Source: Apoderus coryli
Lineage: Eukaryota; Arthropoda; Insecta; Coleoptera; Attelabidae
Assembly: GCA_911728435.2 (NCBI GenBank)
Contig: OU452204.1
Span: 7,254,001 to 7,318,000 of the forward strand
Length of the DNA stretch: 64,000 nt
Direction of reading: 5' to 3'
How positions within the stretch are numbered: position 1 is the first letter of the stretch; each line of letters starts with the position of its first letter. Position numbers and translations under genes: made by a program. A model generated the notes under the pieces. It searched no databases. It saw only the letters and a program-made list of their open reading frames with translations, and was not told where the DNA came from. Shown here one piece after another: positions 32,533 through 42,900 of this stretch.

Positions 32533-33555
32533 CGCCTAGAGCACTGCGGATGCCATATTTTCTTTTCTCGAGAATGTTTATTCCCAACTCAATGAGAATA
32601 GAGCAGTTGCCGGAGTATTTTGAGACTTTTCGAAGGCATTTGCTTGTGTAGATCACAGCACCCTTCTCAGGAAGCTTGAGTTTTATGGTGTTAGGGGTGC
32701 GCCTTTGGACTGGTTTCATTCTTATTTGACTGACCGGAGGCAACTGTTCAAGTCTGATAGTATGTGTATTCCTTGTGGAGTACCGCAGGGGTCTGTTTTG
32801 GGTCCCATTCTTTTTCTTCTTTATATTAACAACATTATCACTATTAAACCAACAGGAAGGTTTAGGCTATTTGCAGATGATACAACACTCCTTTGGCATG
32901 AAAAATATGCTGATATATTGTCAAAGAAAACATTCGAAATAATTTGGGAAATTATATCTTATTCATAGAAATATGAGGAACATGAACAGCTCTGTTCCAC
33001 CTAGTCACCCTTATCCCACGAGACTAGTTCAGCGGGTGCACTTGCCTATACCGAGATTTGCCCTATTAAAAAATCACTCCTTTATGCGACAGTCACAGAA
33101 TGTATAATCCTTTACCACCAAACTTAACGGCTGTAGGAAATCCCAAGCAATTTAGAGAGGCTGTTAAACGCGTTCTTCTTGAGAAGACTTATTATACTCG
33201 CTGGAAGACTACTTTGCTGATACATGCTAGCGTTTGTTCTGATTTTATTTGATTTGATCATGATTCTAATGATGTATTATTTTTTCTGTTCTATTATTTG
33301 CATTTTTATAGGAGTATCTTATTGTGTTTTTTTTTACAAATTTTACTTTGTGAATGGTTGGTGGATATTCTTTGCCTTCCTACTAAGTTTGACAACATAA
33401 TTTAGAGTAGCATTCTACTGGTTTACGTATGTATTTTAAAATATTTTTGTTATATTGTATTTGTAAACGTCTTTATTATATATTATTGTAAATATGATTT
33501 TGTCTACAAGAATTTTTGTAATTCTTTTATGACAATAAAGTTAGTTACTATTATT
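32533..33555 (+). mobile_element. LINE inserted into repeat copy C (5'-truncated, internally deleted)
   Basis: Flanked by ATGG at 32529-32532 and 33556-33559, consistent with a 4-bp target-site duplication. It contains RT: IVDHSTLLRKLEFYGVRG-like sequence, then WFHSYLTDRRQLFKS, GVPQGSVLGPILFLLYINNI and RLFADDTTLLWHEKY (catalytic ADD). An internal deletion near 32930-32980 fuses it to the C-terminal part (TRLVQRVHLPIPRFAL-like). The 3' end is ATGACAATAAAGTTAGTTA. Same family as 30640-31870. Confidence 0.8.
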
Positions 33556-33600
33556 ATGGTTATGTCCGTCTTTATCTCAAAATTTAACGGGTTCACAATG
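33556..33600 (+). repeat. Continuation of repeat copy C after the LINE
   Basis: ATGGTTATGTCCGTCTTTAT matches the end of copy B (10970-11000 inverted) and of copy A near 5825, proving that the LINE interrupted this repeat. Confidence 0.6.
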
Positions 33601-35160
33601 AGTCGGAAAGTAAACGCTACCTTAACCAACTGTGGCAGTTTTTATACCGTGTGTCGCTGTATCGTCGGTAAGATAAGTTGATAAATTTTCAGAAGCACGA
33701 CGCAATTTCAGGGCGTCAATTCTTGAAAACCGGGGAACAGAACAATAGAAGAGATCGAGAAATACATACTGAATTAGCACAGTGTTCTTGCGATTGATCT
33801 ATTTCCCGATTCCAAAGATTTGACAACCAGCCAGTGTTTTGCGTTTTCTACTCCTTAGAATTTTTCTCGATTGCGATGAACTGTATTATTGGAGTCATAG
33901 AGAGGGTAGGAAATGGAACAAAGATGCCACGCTTCATGAAACAACTATCACCAAGCACATCTTCGGTCCACTGATTATTCTGTATCCAGTAACCAAGCTT
34001 TTTAGGTTGAGACTAGTTTTTCAAATCAGAACAGTCGGTAAGGAAATGAATTAGGAATAGGAATTTGAATTACAATAGAATAGTGATTTCTATGATAATT
34101 TTTGAATTTAAAATAGTAAAATATTTTGTTTGCTCTATGCTCTTTTGTCGATTTTTCTGACCCCTTACGAATAGAGTTTGTATCTCCCTAGAAAGCAATA
34201 ATTTCTATCGATTCGTGAGATAAATCTGTCAACAAATTTTCTTTTTAGTAGGCGGGGCTGCGACTACTTTTTGGTAATTTCTCTCGAAATTCTCTACCTA
34301 AGTACCTGACATAATAGACACAGTAGGTTCCATCAAAACTCACTTTCCGTAAGTCCTATAATGTAGGACAAAAACCAATGGTACAGTACATCATCAACAA
34401 CCGATTGAAACGTGAAAAAAAAGAACGACCACCAAATTACAATTGTGTGACAGCTAAATTTGTTCCAACAGTGACGAATTTTATAGAAAATCGAATGAAA
34501 GTTGCTCAGGAATCGCTAAATAAAGTCAACAACAATTCAGAACCGTATCATAACATCATGAAAGTGCGTTGAAAGTTATTATGTTGAAATTAAAGCCCTG
34601 TCGTGTAGGCGTTCTCGATCACCAGACCGAAAAAGGCTCGAAATAAGTGCTGCCAAATATGTATTCACTATATTCTTTAATTTTAACGACATAGGTAATG
34701 CATACCATGAGTTCTTGCTACCTACAATTTTAACGCTGTTTGCGTGAAGCAGCCTAAAGAAAACTACTGAGTCACGATAATGTTCCTGATAATTCTTCAT
34801 TCCTCCGTCAATTTTTGATCAAACAATGAGTAATGATGCGTGAACCTACATATTCGCCAGACACACCTTTCTTTCTGTTCGAAAAAATCAAGAAAACCTT
34901 AGAGGACCATCGTTGTACAAGCAAGGTAAGATTAAAAGCTCATCGCCGAAAGAGCTAAACGTTATCCCAATAGTTCCAGAAGAGTTTCGGGGACTAGTGA
35001 AGACCAATAGAAAAATTCTTCACCAAAAACGAAAATTCTCATCCCGAACACACCTCATATTATTATTTAGAACGTTCAAGACCCAAATAATAATTGGACA
35101 AATTTATTTTTATCAACATTTTCTTATTTTTTATTTTTATATGTATGAATTGTTCTACTA
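33601..35160. other. No recognised gene; several short ORFs
   Basis: ORFs of 60-80 codons exist (for example 34378-34572 with many charged residues), but none has a recognisable motif, splice-flanked boundary or similarity to other parts of the window. Probably degraded repeats. Confidence 0.35.
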
Positions 35161-35282
35161 GGTGGGCCAAAAGAAATCACCCTATTCGAAGATGCTGCTC
35201 TCATTTTTGCAAATGGCCGCCAATGTCAAATCTGTTTTGACATTTGTGGACTAGACAGATGCAGAATACAAGTGAACAAGTC

Positions 35283-36420
35283 ATGGAGCGATACACTCCC
35301 CAAGAACGCGGAATAATCGTGTCTATTTTTTTGCATAACAATTCGTCTATGGTGTTGGCGCAGCGCGAATTCCGTCGCCAATCGCCGTCCGACACCGACT
35401 GCGCAAACACTGGGCCGTTTGGCCACCAACCTTGAAGAGTATGGGACCACACGAGACGTTGCCAAGAGTGGCCGACATCGGATCGCGCGTTCTACCGAGA
35501 ATATCGCCGCTGTTGCCGAGCCGTCGCCGGTACATCGACCAGACGCCGCGCCACGCAATTAGCTATCACCCGGACGTCCCTAAGGCGAATTTTGGTCAAA
35601 GACCTGCGTATGTTCCCGGACAAAGTCCAGTCCGTGCATCAGCTGCTGCCTGCCGACCGCCAAACGCGCGTAACCTACGCCCAAGCCATCCTCAATTTCG
35701 AGGAAGGAGTGGACGATTTTTCGACCAAAATCATAATGAGCGATGAGGCTCATTTCGACCTCAGCGGTTACGTGAACAAGCAAAACTATTGCTGCTGGGG
35801 CACCGGAAATTCACGAGTGATACACGAGGAGCCATTACACAAAGTCCAGTCCGTGCATCAGCTGCTGCCTGCCGACCGCCAAACGCGCGTAACCTACGCC
35901 CAAGCCATCCTCAATTTCGAGGAAGGAGTGGACGATTTTTCGACCAAAATCATAATGAGCGATGAGGCTCATTTCGACCTCAGCGGTTACGTGAACAAGC
36001 AAAACTATTGCTGCTGGGGCACCGGAAATTCACGAGTGATACACGAGGAGCCATTACACCCGCTCAAAGTGACTGCATGGAGTCATCGGACCATTTTTTT
36101 TCGAGAATGTCGCTGGCCAAACGACAACAGTGGACGGTCCGCGCTATAGGGCCATGTTGACCGAGTTTTTTCTGCCGCAATTGGTCGAATTAGGACTGAA
36201 GGACATGTGGTTTCACCAGGACGAAGCAACTGCACACACTGCGCGAGCCACAACCGATATTCTGAAGGCAGCGTTTCCGGGTCGCCTCATCTCTCGTTTT
36301 GGCGATTTAAGCGTTCCAGACTTTTTTTGTAGGGTTTTTTGAAGTCCCGTATTTACGTGAACAAGCCAGAGACTCTGGAACCCCTCAAGGACAACATTTT
36401 ACACGAGTGCGAATCAAAGT
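35283..36420 (+). pseudogene. Broken DD41D transposase, copy 2
   Basis: The start MERYTPQERGIIVSIFLHNN is kept (35283). Frames shift around 35380-35600. The 35592-36149 frame holds the catalytic first aspartate in MSDEAHFDLSGYV twice, because residues from KVQSVHQLLPADR to VIHEEPLH are duplicated exactly and in frame. Another frame (36130-36342) has MWFHQDEATAHTARATTDIL with the second aspartate, but the NWPPRSPD segment before the third site is deleted. Not functional. Confidence 0.82.
35622..36059 (+). repeat. Perfect 219-bp tandem duplication inside the transposase
   Basis: 35622-35840 and 35841-36059 are identical by eye over all 219 bases (73 codons, frame kept). Copy 1 of the element has a single unit here. 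Identity implies a very recent event or an assembly/collapse artefact. Confidence 0.9.
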
Positions 36421-36478
36421 TTTTCATTTAGAAAAAAAAAGAGAGCCAAACAGCATCGGATGACTTCTTTTGGCCCAC

Positions 36479-36840
36479 CTTATACAAATTGGGTTGTGTA
36501 GGTAAATCCTGACTTCACTGCAAAAAAATAAACATGACCACTATTTCTGAATTAATTCATTTCTATTGTTCTATATTTTTTGTTATTTATTTCCTCTACT
36601 TTAAATATTAATATTAACAATTATCATAAATAATTTATGCGATTTTCTAATCGTATTATATACAAATTATACATAAATAATAAACAATTATTCATTATAT
36701 AACAATAAGATTTTTATCATATACCATAAAATGCATGGTATACCAAACAGGTAGGTAATCCATATATACGGGCAAACATAGTTGCCAATTTTCTATTATA
36801 ATTATTATTTAATAAATACGAATATTTCTAAAATATATTA
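36479..36840. other. P5CR 3' flank / 3' UTR
   Basis: AT-rich, no ORF. The P5CR 3' UTR must begin at 36840 and run leftward on the minus strand; candidate polyadenylation hexamers (TTTATT on the plus strand) occur here, but none can be singled out. Confidence 0.35.
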
Positions 36841-36914
36841 TCACATTTTGCTTGATTCAGCACGACATCTCTTTGTCGCTGCTTCGATAGCACCAATCAG
36901 AGCACTGCGGAAAC
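36841..36914 (-). CDS. P5CR: P5CR exon 6 (terminal)
   Basis: 74 nt, phase 1. Acceptor TTTATTTCAG. It encodes G-FRSALIGAIEAATKRC-RAESSKM and a TGA at 36843-36841. It matches the GFRSLLINAVEAS..R helix that ends P5CR proteins; the tail beyond is short. Confidence 0.95.
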
Positions 36915-39900
36915 CTGAAATAAAGTCGGTTTTGTACAGAAATACACACATTCATAAAAAAGTATAATCGAGAATCCAACCATAAAAAATCGGTTGTGTC
37001 ACCCCCAAAACTTTCCCGTCAAGTTATAATATAATCAAAAATATATGGCGTAACAAAACAGAATTTTAATAATTATTATAATTATTGTATTATTTTAATT
37101 ATTTCCAATAAACTAACGTAACAAACTTTATTCAAAAATTAGAAAAAAAAAAGTATTGCAGCTAGGAGTTGAACGCGTAACCTTACGCACGCGAACAGAG
37201 TATTTTATTTGTTATATACAGGGTGTTAGTAAATAAGTGCGACAAACTTCAGGAGGTAATTCTACATGAAAAAATAATGACAGTTTGCTATATAAACACA
37301 TGTGCGCAAATGCTTCGTTTTCTACTGAGATACAGTTAAAGTTTTTCTTAAAATTGATTGCTCTGAAACCGGTGGAGATATGCAAATAAAATTTAGTGGG
37401 TTTTAAGAGGAGGTACTTATTTCGCATTTTTTGACATGCAATTAAGAACTTTATGTTCATCAGTGGCGCGCATACGGGTAATGATCTCAATTTTTTTGAA
37501 GAAAGAAAAAAAAGGCACGCCACTGGAATTTTTCAAATAAAAAATAATTTTGGAATTCCTCGTTCAATTTTTGATAAAAAATCTTTCTTGCTTTTTTATC
37601 GTAGGGGGCATTTGTGCAAAAAAATAAAGCATCAACAACATTCTATTGAATACGAATATTTCAACGAAATGTCAAATTAGCGTTTCTTTATTATTAGTGT
37701 TATTTTCTCTTATTGTTTTGGTTTTATGTTTATTGTATTAGATAGTTCTTGATAATGTATTAAAGAAATGAAAAATACGGGGTAAGATGTTTTATTTTTT
37801 TGCACAAAGACGATGCCCCCTACGATAAAAAAGCAAGAGAGATTTTTTATCACAAATTGAACGAGGAATTGCAAAATGATTTTTTCGATATGGGGAAATA
37901 AAAGTCAATCTCCACAAAATAAGCTTAATAAAACCCTCTAAGGGTCTCCATTCGTCACCAAACATGTTTCGAGGCACCCGACTCATCATCAGTGGTGGGT
38001 TTATCGAAAAGCTAGTTGGTCAATTGGACATACATGAGTAAAAACACAAAGTCTGAAAGCAAGACACGCCAATGTATTATTCGATATTATAACATACTAC
38101 CCTACTGAACTCACCATTTCATAAAAATTATGTAAACACAAAACACGAAAAAACAAAACTAAGTCATATTTGATACAATTATTGATATCGTACTTTATTT
38201 ATTTTGTGGAGATTGTGACGCTAAGTTCAAATGATTAACTTAACTGTATTATAATTATTATTATTTCGACTGCAAATGGTGCACCCTCTGGACGCGGTTA
38301 TCCAAACAGGCAGATGGGAGGACTGACTTTGTTTAGGGAACCTTTTATAGCCCCTTCCCCATTCGGGTGGACCCTTACCGCTGCACGACACGAGAAGCTC
38401 CACAGTCCCAAAACTGAACGGCCATCACACACTCGCCGCCTACCTGCCGATTTGCCAGTAGGAGATTCCATATAGCACAATCCTGCTCCGTCGCGACCCC
38501 CCGATCGCCACATTGGAATACGCCTGTACATGAGATTTTTAACGCGGTAATGCTGCTGCACATCAGCAATCACACGACCCCTGACAGAACCTGAAGTCCT
38601 ACCCAATGGTATAGTGACTACGACGATTGGAGACTCCAGCACTGCTGCAATCTGTTGCTGCGGTGTAATGGATGCGTGAGTAAGATAGTGGGTTCGCAAT
38701 CCTAGACGACGCTTAAGGTCATGGGATGTATGCCCTCGGTGCGACGTATAACGAGATCAAAGTCGTCAATTTTGTTGTCGCACTGTTGTGGCTACAGGCA
38801 GTACGGCTCGCCAAGAGTGCCGTAGCAGAGAAAGCATTCTCTGGCCTGACTCCAAGAAAGTTATATAAATATATTGATGCACTTGTTGAAAAAGAAGTAA
38901 AAATAAAAATATTGATATATAAGACATCATTTTTTATAACTAAAACATAAAATCATATGAATAGTTTTTATCATTGCTCCAAACCAACCCAATTCAGGTG
39001 CAGTGAGTATATACTTCCTAAGGAACTTCTGCTGCAAGTGGTTGTTACATTTGCAGCAGTTAAATCCAAACTTTTCATGAACATTTTAGTAACGGATGAG
39101 GCAATTTTCACACGTAATAGTATTCACAATTTCCACAATTGTCATTATTGAAAAATCCGCATGGCAATCGGCGAATAATCTTTCAACAACGATTTTCAGT
39201 AAATGTGTGGACTGGAATTGTCAATGGAGTACTTTTTGGCCCTGTTATTCTGGAAAATTTGCTCTTTATATTTACAATGTTTGCGTAATAATTTTCCGGT
39301 ACACTTCAATGAAGTTAATCTGAACGTTAATTAGCATTTGTGGTTTCTTCACGATAGTGCTCCACGATTCTGTGTTTCCCGACCGATGGATAGGCCGAGG
39401 TGTCCCAACTGAGTTTTCCCCTCGATCACCCGACCTTAATCCTTGACTTTTATATTATTTGGGGTCACATAAAAACTATGGTGTGTTACCGAACTTAACA
39501 CTGAACAAGAGTTACAAATTTGTTTCCCCCTATTTTAATGCGTTCCTCGTCATGTCGAATTATTATAGTTTTGTATCAGATTTAATTAAAATCAGTTGTC
39601 TATTAATTACTAAAATAATTATTTACGTCTTAAATGATTGGAGAGCTAACAATACCATGAAGTTGTTCAAGATTAAGTCCTTAGTCATGTTCAGATAGCT
39701 CTTAGGTAATTCCAGGGAACATTATACTTATTAACAGACACTGAGCCCCAAAAAACCCTACGGAATTAGAGAAACCCACGCTTAACGCCTTTAAAAATTA
39801 AATGTTTACGCTGCAATTCTAGGTTACACTATTATCTATTATTCCATTACTCAGTTTATTGACATATCAAATTTATAATAGGTATATTTACCTTTTTCTT

Positions 39901-42900
39901 CTAAAAAGTGTAATCCACTCGCCGTAGATCCAGCAGGAGAAGTAACATCATCTTTTAATATCGCTGGATGAGTTTTTGTGTCCCTTACCATTTGACCTGC
40001 TCCTAACACTGTTTGTGCTGCTAGTCTGTACGCTAAATCACGAGGTAAGCCCATTTTAACTCCGCCATCTGCTAGGGCTTCAATCAGAACGTATATCTGC
40101 AAATATCCCAAACTGATTATATGGGCTTTTGAAATAAAATATTTTGAACAGTTAGATCACATTTACTCACAAATTCAAGTACCTACTTAGGTATTATACA
40201 ACTACACTAGCTCAAATTACTTATTTTTTACAAAAATATTTTGGCAATTGTTGATGATAATGATAACGATAAGAAAACTTACGTATGCCGGTCCAGACCC
40301 ACTTAACGCAGTTATTGGATCCAGTAAATTTTCTGTAACTTGTTCACAAGTTCCAATTGATTGTAGCAGTCTTTTAGTAGTTAATACGTCTTGTTCCGTT
40401 GCTTTAGAACCAGATACAAATACTGAGGCTCCATTTCGCACTAAGACTGGTGTGTTAGGCATCACTCGAATAACTCGGGAATCTCTTGGAAGTAACTTAA
40501 ATCAAAATTAAATAATATAAGATGGAGAAAGTGACATCTCGTGTTTGAGCAGGCAACACGCGTAGTGAAACAAAGTTTTGAATTTATATTGCCAAATAAA
40601 ATTTTGTCTGTGTAGTGACAGATATTTTTTGATCCAATGGCCTTTCCCTCTCATTGAAAAGCCTGCACGAACTTATGATAAATATTACTATTACATGTTC
40701 ATGTTTGTGTTAAGAATTATACGTTCCTCAAATAATATCAAAAACTAAACACATACCTAAACTAAATGAATTATATCAATATAAAACAATGATATATATA
40801 TACCCTTAACTACAAAAAATTACAATTGTTACTTATAAAACTATTCAAACAGAAACACCCATAAATCAAATTAAATTTGGAATAAGCTAAAATTAAACAA
40901 AAATATTCCAATATAAACAATAATAACAACCATATGCATAGCTAGACAACTTGACAATTAAATTTATTGAACTATTGAAAGTCAATCGACGTGAATGTAA
41001 CATCTCTGACTTTTTTCCGAAAACTATTTACTGCAATAAAATCATTGTATAATCTAACAAAAAATGAAGATGTTAATTATGACGATTATTATTATTATAT
41101 ACACACACCGTCAACATTCTTTGACCCCCTCGTAGATTTTAAAACGAAACTTTATCAAAGCTGATTTCTTGTGTAACAGCGTTGACTGTAGAAATGGAAC
41201 TGGGCGTCCTAGGGTAACTAATGCAAGACTTCTCTTGCATTAGTTACCTCTTCATGGGTATGTAGCAGGTTATGGACGTCGGAATCGAACCAGAACACTC
41301 TCAGCTGTCCGAACTCACTTTATAAGAACGTATGGTCGATTAATTTCCAGTTCCACAATACGGCGGAGACTTGCTGGAGCCAATTTCCGATCTAGGAGAC
41401 CATTAAGAGTACCTAGGTTACTTCCCAGACATATATCCGCTCGTCTACAGTGGGCACAGGAACACAGGGACTGTCTTTAAGTTCAGTGGTAAAATGTCCT
41501 TTTTTCAGACGAAACCAGATTTTGTTTAATTAGTGATAGTCGATGACACAGTGTTTGGACAGGGCTAGGGCGACCAGAAAGACTATCTCTTGCCAGAGAA
41601 ATCGTTCCATACCAAGTAGGAACAGTAATGGTCTTCGTCCGCAGCTTATTCCCATTCCAGACATTATGACAGGGGATAGATATGTTCGAAACATTATTGA
41701 TCCCATTATTTATCCTCTCCGAAATTAAATTGGAGCCAATTACATTTTCATGGATGACAATGCTATGCCCCATCGCCCGAGAAGAGTGCAAAATGCACTA
41801 GAGATTCAGAATATTCAAAGATTACAGTGGCCAGCAAATTCACCAGACATGAATCCCATTGTGCACATGTGGGATTTCATTGGACGAGCATTTCTGAACA
41901 GAATTAATCCTCCTATCACCCTCCAGGACATCACACTCGCGGCTGAAGAAGAATGGAACAACATCCCAATGGATACCATTAATGCCCTTATTGTTTCCAT
42001 GCACATGCGAGTTAACACCTTACTACAGAACAGGGGAGGAGACACCGAATATTAATGCATTTTTTATTTCGCTCTAAAGTGGTTTTCTTCTAGATTTCAA
42101 ATTCTGGTAATTATTTTATCATGCACTATTTTTCGTTTGTATTTTTTTTTTTTTGTTCAGTTAAAATTTAATTCAGCCAATTTGCATTGGATACATACCC
42201 AAATTAAATGTACTTTGTAATAAACTTTAAATAATAGTGTCTCATTTTGAAAAACATAAGGGGGTCCAAGAATTTTGACGATGTGTGCACATCAGAATTC
42301 AACATACGACATCGATTCAATTTGGCATCTATTCAGGAGCAGATACGAGTATGTTAAAGAACTGACTTCGCTTGAAGCGAATTAAAATAAAATGTACCTA
42401 TTTGGTCATTTTATTTTAATGCTTCTATTAGGCACATAGTGTTCAAATTAAATCGATTTTTATCAAAGGCTTCTCAAAACATGCCGAACTATTTTACAAT
42501 TCTAATGTTACATATTTTCTCGTAATTTATGTTGAAATTAACACAACGCAAAATTCAAAATATTTTTTATATTTAGCAAGTTTATTATCAATAATTAACT
42601 AATTATATGAACCGTAATCGCTATTTTTTCACATGTATTAAGTATATTAAATTATGTAATTTGCATGCAATTTATTCGTTTAGAGATTATTTGGTAATTT
42701 TCTATTTAGAATAATTAAATTCAAGAGAACAAATAATACATGGGCACTAATTTATTTGTTTATATAAAATGTAGTCATTAAATTTACAATCCTTTTATAT
42801 CCATCGTATGGGTGTGAATGATATTAACGTTCATAATTTATTAATTGAATATATGAATTGTGTTTTATTTTGGATATAAAAAAAGTTGTACATAAATAAC

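Larger units (their letters stand above)
35161..36478 (+). mobile_element. DD41D mariner-type transposon, copy 2
   Basis: Left end GGTGGGCCAAAAGAAATCAC directly after a TA at 35159-35160; right end TTCTTTTGGCCCACC at 36464-36478. The right-hand TA is displaced by one base. The family is the same as at 1-1040. The interior carries a transposase broken by frameshifts, a deletion after the second catalytic region, and a perfect 219-bp tandem duplication. It lies just downstream of the P5CR 3' end. Confidence 0.88.
41101..42290 (+). mobile_element. Tc1-like transposon (DD34E type), degenerate, in P5CR intron 3
   Basis: Terminal inverted repeats of about 30 bp: CACACCGTCAACATTCTTTG at 41105 and its inverse ending near 42288 (CAAGAATTTTGACGATGTG). 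Interior, plus strand: SDETRFCLISD (first aspartate), then FMDDNAMPHRPRRVQNAL and WPANSPDMNPIVHMWDFIGR, where the third acidic site (E in PIEHLWD) reads V-H. Ends VNTLLQNRGGDTEY-stop. Frames are broken upstream of 41740. Confidence 0.82.

Noticed and set aside
35201..35783. Minus-strand ORFs over mariner copy 2
   Set aside because: Antisense of the transposase pseudogene; they repeat the same shadows seen at copy 1.
40248..40511. 87-codon plus-strand ORF
   Set aside because: Antisense shadow of P5CR exon 4.
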